From: Pseudomonadales bacterium
GTDB lineage: Bacteria; Pseudomonadota; Gammaproteobacteria; Pseudomonadales; Ketobacteraceae
Reading direction: 5' to 3'
DNA length: 64,000 bases
NCBI GenBank assembly: GCA_002708905.1
Contig: PAPM01000007.1
Location: forward strand, 1-64,000
The position numbers and the translations under genes were made by a program. A model generated the notes under the pieces. That model was not told where the DNA came from and did not search any database. It saw only the letters and a program-made list of their open reading frames with translations. Below are positions 54,009 through 63,122 of the stretch, one piece after another. How positions within the stretch are numbered: the stretch's first letter is position 1; every line of letters begins with the position of its first letter.

Positions 54009-54870
54009 CCGCAGATTCCTCGGGAGGTGCCGACGGGGCATCCAGTGCATCGACTGCATCCCCGCTAAAGGTGTCGATCTCATCCAGCAGTTGGTCAACA
54101 TGACCATGTTGCTGGCCCCGTTCTTCCAAGGCTTGTTGCCGCTGCTCATAGACCTGTTGCAGCACAGATGCAAGACGACGCTCTGCCCTCGCATCCACCA
54201 TGCTGGTGTCGGTTTCAATAATGCATCCACCGGGTGTAATAGTGGGATGTGCCAATACGCGCCAGCCTTCTTCCCATTCACCAGTATCCCGCAAGTGGTT
54301 CAGTACCAGATCCAGATCCTGCTTGTTCAGGTGAATACGCAAACGCTGGTTGCCAAAGTTTATGGAATCGATTGCTTCCTGGACGATGGTCGTAACCGCA
54401 GACGAATCAATGGAAAGCTCACGATGCAGAACCCGCTTGCATATCTGCTCCACCATAAGCAGAAGCGCCTGCTCCAGTTCCAGATCCTGCTGAGGAATGG
54501 GTTCGAGCAAAACCCGCGTAATTTGGGAAAGCCGGGTCAGCGCTGCCTTGACATCGCTTTCTCCAGACAAATAGCCGGCATCATAACCTTCAGCTCGACC
54601 TACTTCTCGCCCCTGTTCCAGCCCTTCTTCATAAGCGGCCTGGCGAATGGCTTCCAGATCTTCTGCTGTCAGCGGTTTGACTTCAGCCTCTTCTTCCAAT
54701 TCGGCTACGGTACGAGGACGGGCCTTGCCGGGAAGGTTGTAGGCGTTGCCCTTCAGCGGCATATCCGCATCCATATTGGGCAACTGCCAGCGTTCCCAGG
54801 CGCTGAGTTGTTCCGGTGAGGAGTTGTCATCTGAAAGGATACTGGGCTTCTTCTTATCTGGCATAGCCAT
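53980..54870 (-). CDS. fliH: Flagellar assembly protein FliH
   Basis: About 296 residues. Acidic N-terminal half with [22 protein letters not shown] repeats of the GxxxG kind typical of FliH, then the C-terminal FliI-binding region (about 140-235). ATG at 54870 is preferred to an upstream TTG; exact start is uncertain. Regulates FliI and docks it to FliN. Confidence 0.9.
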   Translation of the reverse strand: MAMPDKKKPSILSDDNSSPEQLSAWERWQLPNMDADMPLKGNAYNLPGKARPRTVAELEEEAEVKPLTAEDLEAIRQAAYEEGLEQGREVGRAEGYDAGYLSGESDVKAALTRLSQITRVLLEPIPQQDLELEQALLLMVEQICKRVLHRELSIDSSAVTTIVQEAIDSINFGNQRLRIHLNKQDLDLVLNHLRDTGEWEEGWRVLAHPTITPGGCIIETDTSMVDARAERRLASVLQQVYEQRQQALEERGQQHGHVDQLLDEIDTFSGDAVDALDAPSAPPEESADDAGSESKD

Positions 54871-54885
54871 ACTCAAACCCAATCA

Positions 54886-55917
54886 TTAAATCATCTCCTC
54901 TCCACCTTTTCCGCCCAGTACAATTTCGCCGGCTTCCGCCATACGTCGGGCAATGGCAAGGATTTCTTTCTGTGCTGCTTCCACTTCACTGAGTTTGACC
55001 GGCCCCTTGGCTTCGAGGTCATCCCGCAACAATTCCGCCGCACGTTTTGACATGTTGCCGAAGATTTTTTCCTTCACAATTTCATCTGCACCTTTCAGCG
55101 CAAGTATAAGCGATTCGGAAGACACTTCCCGGAGCAGCGCCTGGATGCCGCGGTCATCCACGTCCGCCAGGTTGTCAAACACAAACATCAGATCCTGAAT
55201 TTCCTGGGCCAGATCCTCATCCACCTCTTTGATGGCTTCCATGAGGGCTGATTCCACATTGGTATCCAGGAAGTTCATGATATCGGCAGCGCACTTGCTA
55301 CCACCCAGATCGGTGGAAGCCGAGCCGGTTTGTTTGGCGAACTGCTTTTCAAGAATGTCATTGAGTTCTTTCATGGCATGGGGCTGCACAGATTCCAACG
55401 AGGCAATCCGCATGACAATGTCCAGGCGCACCCGCTCATCAAAATATTTCAGTGCCTCCGCTGCCTGATCCGGATCCAGATAGGCGATAACAATGGCTTG
55501 AATCTGCGGATGCTCAAAGCGGATCATGTCCGACACCGACCGGGCGTCCATCCAACGCAGGGTATCCAAACCAGTGGTGTTGCCGCCGGTAAGGATGCGG
55601 TCCACCAGGGTTCCCGCTTTGTCTTCACCCAGGGCATTGACCAGCATTTTGCGGATATACCCATCTGCCCCCACACCCAGGGCGGTCTGGTTGGAAATAA
55701 CCTGCATAAAATCCGCCATAACGGCTTCCACTTGGTCTTTCTGCACATTCTGCAGTTTTGCCATGGACAAGCCGATCTTCTGGACCTCTTTCGGGCCCAT
55801 ATGGCGCAGCACTTCGGCTGCGTTTTCTTCACCCAATGACATCAATAGAATGGCGGCCTTTTCGATGGCCGGTAATGACTCTATTGATGCCTTGGGTTTG
55901 GTATTTTGATCACTCAT
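54886..55917 (-). CDS. fliG: Flagellar motor switch protein FliG
   Basis: 343 residues in FliGN/FliGM/FliGC order: AAILLMSLGEENAAEVLRHM, EHPQ motif (RFEHPQIQAIVIAYL) and C-terminal torque domain with charged residues (AAELLRDDLEAKGPVKLSEV). Couples stator force to the C ring. Overlaps fliF by eight bases. Confidence 0.97.
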   Translation of the reverse strand: MSDQNTKPKASIESLPAIEKAAILLMSLGEENAAEVLRHMGPKEVQKIGLSMAKLQNVQKDQVEAVMADFMQVISNQTALGVGADGYIRKMLVNALGEDKAGTLVDRILTGGNTTGLDTLRWMDARSVSDMIRFEHPQIQAIVIAYLDPDQAAEALKYFDERVRLDIVMRIASLESVQPHAMKELNDILEKQFAKQTGSASTDLGGSKCAADIMNFLDTNVESALMEAIKEVDEDLAQEIQDLMFVFDNLADVDDRGIQALLREVSSESLILALKGADEIVKEKIFGNMSKRAAELLRDDLEAKGPVKLSEVEAAQKEILAIARRMAEAGEIVLGGKGGEEMI

Positions 55918-57586
55918 TCGCTATCCAGGTTTTGACCACCTGGGCCACCCTTCTTGGATCATCCGCCACCATGGATTTCACAGCATCCAGATGCTGGTCA
56001 TAAGATGCGTCCGGCCCCGGCAGCAGCGGGTTTGAACCACCGGTTAAAGTCACATCCGGCGTCTCACCCTGGCCACCGGCTCCGGCCAACAAGCCTTCGC
56101 CTAACTGGGACTCCAATGCGGCCAGGGAATCATCCCTGCCGGAGTCCGCCAGCTTTTTAAGTATAGGACGTAACACCCCAAAAATCAGGAAGATAACCAG
56201 AAGAAAACCGGCGCCGCGCTTAACCAGATCCCAAAACCAAGGCTGCTCCCAAAGCGGCGTAGGCGGGATCTCGGCCAACTCCTGGGGAACGTACTTACGG
56301 AACGGCTGATTCACCACGCTGACGCTGTCACCCCGGGCAGCACTGAAGCCGATGGCATCCTTCACCAGGATCCGAATACGGTCCAGTTCTGCCTCAGTCA
56401 AGGGAACACTTTGCGGCTCCTTGGTGTTACTGCCCTGGGCCGGCGGCACCAGAATATTATCCAGTACGACGGCCACCGTCAGTCGTTTGACAACGCCGAC
56501 CTGGTGGCGGGTATGACTGATGGTACGGTCCAGTTCAAAATTACGGGTCGCCTGTTTACGGACGTTTCCGGCAGCCGCCGCACCTTCACCTTCGGCACCG
56601 GCCCCCGCCTGTTCCGGCACGGTCACCGCACCGGGAGGCTGATTGGACAACGCACCGGGAATTCCGGCATTGGCGCCTTCAGCCCCCACCACTTCGCTGA
56701 GAGTCTGCTCGCTGCGAACGGCCGGCAAATCCGGGCTGAAAAATTCAGATGTCTGCTCGGTTTGGCTGAAGTCCAGATCCGCGCTTACCTGAACCTTGAA
56801 ACCTTCCCGCCCAACCAGTGGGTCAAGAATGGCCTCAATACGGTCCATGTATTTCTGCTCCAGGGTTTTGGCGTAATCCAGTTGCTTGGCCGCAAGCGCA
56901 ATGTCCTGGTCGGAGTCGGTTTCAGACAACAGCTGACCGCGTTGATCCACCACGGTTACGTGCTTGTCTTCCAGTTCAGGAATGGAAGAAGCGACCAAAT
57001 GCACGATGGATGCAACCTGCATCCGCTCCAGGCTCTGGTTGGGATAAAGTTCCACGAACACCGAAGCACTGGGCTTACGGCGGTCGTTGACGAACACAGA
57101 ACGCTTGGGAATGGCCAGATGGACCCGTGCGCCACGCACCCGGTTCATACTGGAAATGGTCCGGGCCAGCTCACCTTCGATACTGCGATAATAGCGGGTC
57201 TTTTCCATAAACTGGCTGGTACCCAGCCCCTGCTCTTTATCCAGCAACTCATAACCCAGGGTGTTACCGGCAGGAAAGCCCTCTGAAGCCAGTTTCATTC
57301 GCGCCTGGTGAATCTTGTCGGATTCCACCAGGATCATGCCGGAGGAAGTGTCAACTTTGAAGCGAATGTTTTCCCGCTGCAGAATGTCCGCAACCTGGCC
57401 CGCTTCCAAATGGGAAATATCAGTGTAGAGGGGACGAAAGTCCGGCTCCTGTGACATCAGTACAATCCACATCCCCAGGGATATACTGATCGCCAACCCC
57501 AGCATCAGGCCTATCTGCTTAATGACACTCAGCCCGCCCAGACCTTCCAGAACAGCGAAGCTTTCTTTTGGTTTTTCCTCTGCCAT
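55910..57586 (-). CDS. fliF: Flagellar MS-ring protein FliF
   Basis: 558 residues with an N-terminal membrane helix (LMLGLAISISLGMWIVL), two ring-building motifs (YRSIEGELARTISSMNRVRGARVHLAIPKRS region), a low-complexity stretch, a C-terminal helix (FLLVIFLIFGVLRPIL) and the FliG-binding tail. Base of the export gate and motor. 26 bases after fliE. Confidence 0.97.
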   Translation of the reverse strand: MAEEKPKESFAVLEGLGGLSVIKQIGLMLGLAISISLGMWIVLMSQEPDFRPLYTDISHLEAGQVADILQRENIRFKVDTSSGMILVESDKIHQARMKLASEGFPAGNTLGYELLDKEQGLGTSQFMEKTRYYRSIEGELARTISSMNRVRGARVHLAIPKRSVFVNDRRKPSASVFVELYPNQSLERMQVASIVHLVASSIPELEDKHVTVVDQRGQLLSETDSDQDIALAAKQLDYAKTLEQKYMDRIEAILDPLVGREGFKVQVSADLDFSQTEQTSEFFSPDLPAVRSEQTLSEVVGAEGANAGIPGALSNQPPGAVTVPEQAGAGAEGEGAAAAGNVRKQATRNFELDRTISHTRHQVGVVKRLTVAVVLDNILVPPAQGSNTKEPQSVPLTEAELDRIRILVKDAIGFSAARGDSVSVVNQPFRKYVPQELAEIPPTPLWEQPWFWDLVKRGAGFLLVIFLIFGVLRPILKKLADSGRDDSLAALESQLGEGLLAGAGGQGETPDVTLTGGSNPLLPGPDASYDQHLDAVKSMVADDPRRVAQVVKTWIANE

Positions 57587-57612
57587 TTTTTGTGCTCCCG
57601 ACTGCTAACGGA

Positions 57613-57948
57613 TTAGACCGGCATGTTCATGATGTCTTTGTAGGATTCCACCAATTTATTACGAACCTGAACTACCGCCTGGAATGCGATACTGGATTTC
57701 TGGGAGGCCACCATAACCCGGGTGATATCCACATTACTGTCGCCTCGGATATAGGCTTGCTGCAACGCACCGGAGGTGGATTGCAGCTCACTGACCTTAT
57801 CCAGAGCGTCCTTGAACATGGATGAAAACTGCGGCTCAGATTGGTTGGGAATATCTATGTTCTGGCTTTTGGGCGCTTCCATATTGGCGATGCTGCGAAG
57901 CTGCTGCATCTGCGCCAACAATGAATTCATTTCCACTGACCCTGACAT
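57613..57948 (-). CDS. fliE: Flagellar hook-basal body protein FliE
   Basis: 111 residues. C-terminal [20 protein letters not shown] motif is typical of FliE, the adaptor between MS ring and rod. Heads the fliEFGHIJ operon. A sigma-54-like promoter lies 57-72 bases upstream, inside the end of fleR. Confidence 0.95.
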   Translation of the reverse strand: MSGSVEMNSLLAQMQQLRSIANMEAPKSQNIDIPNQSEPQFSSMFKDALDKVSELQSTSGALQQAYIRGDSNVDITRVMVASQKSSIAFQAVVQVRNKLVESYKDIMNMPV

Positions 57949-57989
57949 ATTGAAACCCTCAAGCTGCTAAATTTTTGACGTTTAATCCG

Positions 57990-59342
57990 TTATGCACAGA
58001 CTCTTTCAACATCTATGCCATATTCGCGCATGCGCGCCAGCTTGTAGCGTAATGTACGGGGGCTGATTCCCAGTTTCTCGGCGGTGCGTTTTTTACTGCC
58101 GCCCAGGTTACGCAGAGTGTCAATAATCAGTTCGAACTCCCGCTTTTTGAGATCCTCGCCCAGCACACCTGCATCGCTGTCCAGCTCCAGTTCAATATCC
58201 GCAGGGAAAGGACCGGAATCATTCAATGCTGCATCCGGTATGAAGATGTCATCCCCGGTAATGCAATCGTTATGGCAAAGAATGAGTGCACGCTGGATGA
58301 CGTTGTCCAGTTCGCGGATATTGCCGGGCCAGTTATGGTGGGTCAGAGCCAACTCTGCACTTGGGTCCAGGGTCACCATGCGCTGTCCCTGCTTGGTGGC
58401 AATCATGCGTTGCGCCAAAGGAATGATGTCCGCTTTGCGTTCCCGTAACGGTTTCCACATCAGCGGGAATACACAGAGCCGGTAGTAAAGATCTTCACGA
58501 AACTTGCCCGCCGCGACCTGTTCCTTCAGATTACGGTTGGTGGTAGCCAACACCCGCACATCCAGTTGAATCGCCTTCTTCCCACCGATACGCTCCACTT
58601 CCTTTTCCTGCAATACCCGCAGTAACTTCGCCTGCAGATTGATGTCCATCTCTGAAATTTCATCCAACAGTAAAGTGCCGCCATTGGCCTGCTCGAATTT
58701 TCCCGCGCTACTTTGGTAGGCTCCGGTGAACGCACCTTTCTCATGACCAAACAAGGTGGCTTCCAGCATGTTTTCAGGAATGGCCGCACAGTTGATGGCA
58801 ACAAAAGGTTGTTTGCTGCGAGGCGAATGCCGATGGATAAACCGCGCCAGCACTTCCTTACCGGTACCACTCTCACCCATGATCATGACACTGGAGTCGG
58901 TTTGCGCCACTTTCTTGGCAAGCTGGAAAACCTTCCGCGTTTCTGGATCTTCAGCAACCGGCTCGGACTCATCCAGTTCGATACGCACATATTTTTCCAC
59001 TACAGAAACCAGCTTTTCGGTTGAAAATGGCTTCTCCAGATAATCCACCGCGCCATTACGAATCGCTTCGACGGCATTGGAAATGCTGCCGTAGGCGGTC
59101 ATGATCAGGACCGGCAGCTGGGGATATTCCGTTGCGATTTCACGCATCAACTGGTAGCCATTCATACCGGGCATATTGACGTCGGAAATGACCAGATCAC
59201 ACTGGAACTGGCGCAGCCAGTCCAACGCTGATTCTGCACAATCCACACCGTCAACCGTAAATCCGGATACGTCCAGTGTATCCATAATCGCTTCGCGCAA
59301 ACTGGAATCGTCTTCCACCACCAAAACGTTTGTTACACTCAT
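57990..59342 (-). CDS. fleR: Sigma-54-dependent response regulator FleR
   Basis: 450 residues: receiver (phospho-Asp54 in VISDVNMPG), AAA+ domain (Walker [11 protein letters not shown]; sigma-54-binding GAFTGA) and Fis-type HTH (KKRTAEKLGISPRTLRYKL). Activates class III flagellar genes with its kinase FleS. Start overlaps the fleS stop by four bases. Confidence 0.96.
   Translation of the reverse strand: MSVTNVLVVEDDSSLREAIMDTLDVSGFTVDGVDCAESALDWLRQFQCDLVISDVNMPGMNGYQLMREIATEYPQLPVLIMTAYGSISNAVEAIRNGAVDYLEKPFSTEKLVSVVEKYVRIELDESEPVAEDPETRKVFQLAKKVAQTDSSVMIMGESGTGKEVLARFIHRHSPRSKQPFVAINCAAIPENMLEATLFGHEKGAFTGAYQSSAGKFEQANGGTLLLDEISEMDINLQAKLLRVLQEKEVERIGGKKAIQLDVRVLATTNRNLKEQVAAGKFREDLYYRLCVFPLMWKPLRERKADIIPLAQRMIATKQGQRMVTLDPSAELALTHHNWPGNIRELDNVIQRALILCHNDCITGDDIFIPDAALNDSGPFPADIELELDSDAGVLGEDLKKREFELIIDTLRNLGGSKKRTAEKLGISPRTLRYKLARMREYGIDVERVCA
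58005..58020 (-). promoter_or_regulatory. Sigma-54 promoter for fliE operon
   Basis: TGGCATAGATGTTGAA on the minus strand matches TGGCAC-N5-TTGCA with exact GG-N10-G spacing (C to T at -22 and C to A in the -12 GC). It lies in the 3' end of fleR, at the usual distance from fliE. Confidence 0.55.
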
Positions 59343-60592
59343 TGTTTTGCCTCCTCAGAGTCCATTCCGCCCTGAATCTGGGGTAAAGCCAAACAGGCCA
59401 AAGCCCCACCAGTTATCGAATTGCTGCTCATCGAAAATTGTCCACCATGGGATTCGACCACCGCCTTCACCACCGCCAGACCAAGGCCGGTACCGGTGGA
59501 TTTGGTGGTAAAAAAAGGTTCCTGGATCTGATGGATAGCATGCTCGGGAATACCTGGACCATTGTCAGAGATCAGGAAGGTGATCAGACCGCCTTTGCTT
59601 TCAGTAGTAGACACATGGATATGCGGAGCGATACCTTCACCTTCACAGGCTTCAATGGCGTTATCGATTAAATTACTGAACACACTGGACAGCAGTTCCG
59701 GATTACAGCGCACGGATCCCGCCGGGATATCGTCGTCAAACGCTACGCTGGCACGCCCACTCTTGACGTAGTCTTCCACTTGCGCCTGAAACACAGACAC
59801 CAACTGAAACACCGGCAGTATGGCATTCAACACCACACCGCCCTTGGAGAATATCAACATGTCCCGCACCTGTTGCTCCAGCTGCATCAGGCGGCTCTTC
59901 AACTTATCGGCGTAACGCAAACGACGCTCTTCTGTCAGCGATTCTGACGCAAGATGATCCGCATACAGGATCGCCGTCGACAACGGGGTGCGAATCTGAT
60001 GGGCCAGAGACGCCGTCATTCGGCCCATCTCTGACAGCTTGCGGTGATGATTCAGCTTGTTCTGTAAGGACCGGGTTTCCGTCTGATCATTCAACGCGAT
60101 AATTTGTCCCGGCTCATGCTTCATGGACTGGGTAGCCAGGCTGACCAGCTTTCCATTCTTTAGGGCGATCTCATGCCCGTCGGTGGGATTCGGTGCAAAG
60201 CACTCGTTTATGATGGTAATCCAGCGTTCGCCCAGGAGGGGGCGTTCAAATAAAGATTCGGCAATGGCATTGGCCTGCACAATGACACCACGACCATCCA
60301 GCAGGATGACCGCGACCGGCATGATATTGACAATCAGCTCGACTCGCTCGGACAACACCTGCTTTGCGGACAACTCCTGGGTCAGAGCCTTATCGGCATA
60401 GACCAGTTCCTGCTGCAACTCATCCACCCGTTTTTCCAGATCCAGATAGGATTCGGTCAGCTGGTTGGAAATATTGCTGAACGCTGAAAACGTGGTCTGC
60501 AAACGGGCCTGTAAATCACGGGGCGTGGGTTGACCTGCTGTTTGCATACGCTCGTTGTCGGAGCTTTGTCGTTCGGCTACTACCGCTCTCAT
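59339..60592 (-). CDS. fleS: Sensor histidine kinase FleS
   Basis: 417 residues, cytosolic. PAS domain (about 75-165), HisKA with SLAHQIRTPLS (His in H box) and HATPase_c (DNGPGIPEHAI, TKSTGTGLGLAVVK). Phosphorylates FleR. ATG has AAGGTG eight bases ahead. Upstream 189-base region holds repeats and possible promoter elements. Confidence 0.95.
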   Translation of the reverse strand: MRAVVAERQSSDNERMQTAGQPTPRDLQARLQTTFSAFSNISNQLTESYLDLEKRVDELQQELVYADKALTQELSAKQVLSERVELIVNIMPVAVILLDGRGVIVQANAIAESLFERPLLGERWITIINECFAPNPTDGHEIALKNGKLVSLATQSMKHEPGQIIALNDQTETRSLQNKLNHHRKLSEMGRMTASLAHQIRTPLSTAILYADHLASESLTEERRLRYADKLKSRLMQLEQQVRDMLIFSKGGVVLNAILPVFQLVSVFQAQVEDYVKSGRASVAFDDDIPAGSVRCNPELLSSVFSNLIDNAIEACEGEGIAPHIHVSTTESKGGLITFLISDNGPGIPEHAIHQIQEPFFTTKSTGTGLGLAVVKAVVESHGGQFSMSSNSITGGALACLALPQIQGGMDSEEAKQ

Positions 60593-60686
60593 GGAATTCG
60601 CACCTTAATTTGACGCTTTCCGAGCATTCAGCAAACCTTATGCCAAAACGACTTTAACTTTAGGAATCAGCTAATTAGAAGATTGT

Positions 60687-60702
60687 TCAAATGGGGGTGC
60701 CA
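60687..60702 (-). promoter_or_regulatory. Weak sigma-54-like site upstream of fleS
   Basis: TGGCACCCCCATTTGA matches the -24 element perfectly, but the -12 TTGC is out of register by one base. FleQ/sigma-54 controls fleSR in Pseudomonas, so the place is right. Confidence 0.3.
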
Positions 60703-60714
60703 TTATTTCGGCAC
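60697..60714. repeat. Inverted repeat between fleQ and fleS
   Basis: GTGCC-N8-GGCAC, perfect five-base arms, overlapping the -24 part of the site above. Could form a hairpin after fleQ. Confidence 0.4.
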
Positions 60715-60767
60715 AAAGTTGAAGAGCTACGACACAAATTAAAGAGCTACGACACAAATTGAAGAGA
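60711..60767. repeat. Tandem 20-bp direct repeats between fleQ and fleS
   Basis: Two consecutive copies of a 20-base unit (60721-60740 and 60741-60760; GAAGAGCTACGACACAAATT, then one change, G to A, at the first base of copy 2), flanked by partial copies (GCACAAAGTT before, GAAGAG after). The repeat begins 15 bases beyond the fleQ stop. Confidence 0.85.
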
Positions 60768-60781
60768 GGGCCAGCGTTAAG

Positions 60782-62215
60782 CTAGGCCCGGTTCAAATCG
60801 TACTTACGCATTTTTTCCACCAGCGTGGTACGTCTGATTTTAAGCTTCTCGGCAGCCCTGGCGACGATGCCGTTACAGTCATCCAATGCCTGGCGAATCA
60901 GATTGCATTCCAGATTGGACAAATACTCTTTTAAGTCGATCCCGTTCACCGGCAGCAGAGCCGGTGTATCCATGCTTACGTACCCAGGCAGCATGCCGGT
61001 CTCTGCCACTTCCAACGGCATTTCGCGGTCTTCATCGATATCGTCCACATGACGAAAACGTTTGGGCAAATCAGAAACACCGATCACCCCATAGGGATGG
61101 GTGATCACCAACCGCTCCACCAGGTTCGCCAGCTCCCGCACGTTACCCGGCCATTCGTGACGGCAGAGGGCCATGATCGCAGCAGAGTTAAAGCGGATGG
61201 AACCACGCTTTTCGTTTTCAATTCTCGCCACCAGTTCGTTGAGTAGTAACGGAATGTCTTCCGTTCGTTCCCGCAACGGCGGCATTTCTATGGGAAACAC
61301 GTTAATTCGATAGTAGAGGTCTTCCCGGAACTTGCCTTCCGAGATGTGCTCTTCGAGATTCTGATGGGTCGCTGCGATAACGCGAACATCGGCCTGGTAG
61401 GTTTTGGCCCCCCCTACCCTTTCGAAGGTCCGCTCCTGCAGTACCCTCAGCAGCTTGACCTGCATGTGCAACGGCATATCGCCGATTTCATCGAGGAATA
61501 TGGTGCCACCCTCCGCCAGTTCAAAGCGACCGGGACGGCTGGTAATGGCACCGGTAAAAGCGCCTTTTTCATGACCGAACAATTCGCTTTCCAGCAACTC
61601 CTGGGGAATAGCCCCGCAGTTAACCGGCACGAAGGGTTTGTGACGACGATGGGAATTGTAATGGAGATTTCGCGCCACCACTTCTTTTCCAGTCCCCGAC
61701 TCACCGGTAATGAGCACGTTCACATCCTTATCCGCCACCTGAGCCATGAGCTCACGAACCTGAACAATGGAACGGCTGGTTCCCACCAGACTCCGGAACA
61801 ACTGGGCCTCTCGCCGTTGTGCCCGGGCAGGATCCGCTTTCATGTGATCTTTGTACACCTGAGCCCGGTGCAAGGTATCCATCATCTTGGTGTAATTAGG
61901 CGGCGTTTCAATGGTGGCTATAACTGCCTTGCGCAACTCTTCGTCGGCTTCTGCGGATAACTCGGAAGCATCCAAAAGAATAATCGGGAGTGTAGGATCC
62001 CAATCCACCAGGTACTCAGCAATCTTATCCGTGTTATCGAGCTGACTGATAATGGCACAGGTGATGCTGCCGCTCTCGTGGTCTTTGGTAATCCCGTCAA
62101 GATCACCTTCTTTACACACTATGGTTTCTTCACCAATAAAATCCAGAATAACTTTCAGATCATGAGAACGTTCTTCGTTATGATCCAGTAGTAATACTTT
62201 TATTTCTCGCCACAT
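60782..62215 (-). CDS. fleQ: Flagellar master regulator FleQ
   Basis: 477 residues: N-terminal FleQ receiver-like domain lacking a phospho-Asp at the usual place, AAA+ core ([19 protein letters not shown]) and a Fis-type HTH at the end ([15 protein letters not shown]). In Pseudomonas it binds c-di-GMP and activates flagellar genes with sigma-54. ATG at 62215 is preferred to an upstream TTG. A terminator-like hairpin lies about 28 bases upstream of the start. Confidence 0.95.
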   Translation of the reverse strand: MWREIKVLLLDHNEERSHDLKVILDFIGEETIVCKEGDLDGITKDHESGSITCAIISQLDNTDKIAEYLVDWDPTLPIILLDASELSAEADEELRKAVIATIETPPNYTKMMDTLHRAQVYKDHMKADPARAQRREAQLFRSLVGTSRSIVQVRELMAQVADKDVNVLITGESGTGKEVVARNLHYNSHRRHKPFVPVNCGAIPQELLESELFGHEKGAFTGAITSRPGRFELAEGGTIFLDEIGDMPLHMQVKLLRVLQERTFERVGGAKTYQADVRVIAATHQNLEEHISEGKFREDLYYRINVFPIEMPPLRERTEDIPLLLNELVARIENEKRGSIRFNSAAIMALCRHEWPGNVRELANLVERLVITHPYGVIGVSDLPKRFRHVDDIDEDREMPLEVAETGMLPGYVSMDTPALLPVNGIDLKEYLSNLECNLIRQALDDCNGIVARAAEKLKIRRTTLVEKMRKYDLNRA

Positions 62216-62242
62216 AATCGCCAATCTTCAACCAATCCCGTC

Positions 62243-62268
62243 AAAAAACGTAAAGCGAAATGCGCTTT
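62243..62268 (-). terminator. Terminator-like hairpin upstream of fleQ
   Basis: On the minus strand AAAGCG-CATTT-CGCTTT is followed after three bases by six T. It lies between fliT-like and fleQ, 28-53 bases before the fleQ start. It may end fliDST or attenuate fleQ. Confidence 0.6.
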
Positions 62269-62368
62269 TTGACGCATTTTCAATAGTTATAGTTCAGTAA
62301 AGGCTATAACCACTGGATCAGTCAAATTTATGACACGAGAAATTCCGTTACAGGAGAGAATCTATGGA

Positions 62369-62680
62369 TCAGGGCGTGAGATGCCGGGCGACATCCAGGT
62401 AGGTCTTGGTATTGCTTCGACTTTTTCCCAAGGAGCTTAATTGCTTAACAGTCTGCTCCTTGGCCTCAGACACAGCGACTACGGCCTTGCTGTAGATATC
62501 AATCAGTTGCTCCAACTCAACAAGCACGCTGGAAAGGTCTTCACTATCACCGCCCAGCGTCGGAAGTTTGGCTCTCATGAAGACTTCGCACTCCGTGCTG
62601 GCCTCCTTTAGCTCGGCAAAATTCTGCTCCGCGAGCGATCGCTCTATCCGGTCCCGAAAACTGATAACCTCTTCCAACAT
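62369..62680 (-). CDS. FliT-like flagellar protein
   Basis: 103 residues, helical, charged (SFRDRIERSLAEQNFAELKE, EQLIDIYSKAVVAVSEAKEQ). Position after fliS and small size suit FliT, the FliD chaperone, but sequence conservation of FliT is weak, so the call rests on context. Starts six bases after fliS. Confidence 0.65.
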   Translation of the reverse strand: MLEEVISFRDRIERSLAEQNFAELKEASTECEVFMRAKLPTLGGDSEDLSSVLVELEQLIDIYSKAVVAVSEAKEQTVKQLSSLGKSRSNTKTYLDVARHLTP

Positions 62681-62686
62681 GCCCGT

Positions 62687-63112
62687 TCACTCACTCATTG
62701 CATTGGATTCGGGGGTATAGATCTGGCGGGCTTGATCGGCAATACCATCCCAGCCGGCCTTGATCTCTTTCAGCAGGCCAATCACTTCCTCGACAGGCGC
62801 CTTGTCATGCTCCTTTGAAGCATCAAACAGACGAACACTCATATAGTCGTAGAGACTGTCCAGATTCTTGGCAATCTCGCCGCCTTTTTCGTGATCCAAA
62901 AAGCCCTGCAGGCCGCCTAAGATGGTAATTACCCTTCCCAGGTGACGACCTCGACCTTCAAAATCATCACGATCAATGCAACCAATTGCTTGCTGCAGGT
63001 TGTCCAGTGCGCCTTGATATAACATACCAATCAGCTGATGGGGGTTTGCACTTTCCACACCGGTCTGTTTGTTCATCTGCGCGTACTGTTGAGCGCCTTT
63101 GGCTACATTCAT
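62687..63112 (-). CDS. fliS: Flagellin chaperone FliS
   Basis: 141 residues with the family motif QYAQMNKQTGVESANPHQLIGMLY and RLFDASKEHD. Binds flagellin to stop premature assembly. ATG at 63112 has AAGGTGAG ahead; a GTG three codons upstream is less likely. Follows fliD by ten bases. Confidence 0.96.
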   Translation of the reverse strand: MNVAKGAQQYAQMNKQTGVESANPHQLIGMLYQGALDNLQQAIGCIDRDDFEGRGRHLGRVITILGGLQGFLDHEKGGEIAKNLDSLYDYMSVRLFDASKEHDKAPVEEVIGLLKEIKAGWDGIADQARQIYTPESNAMSE

Positions 63113-63122
63113 GGGTCTCACC

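Noticed and set aside
54009-54281. N-terminal extension of fliI by 91 codons
   Set aside because: It reads out of frame through fliH and has no FliI homology; the internal ATG with GAGGAA gives the normal family length.
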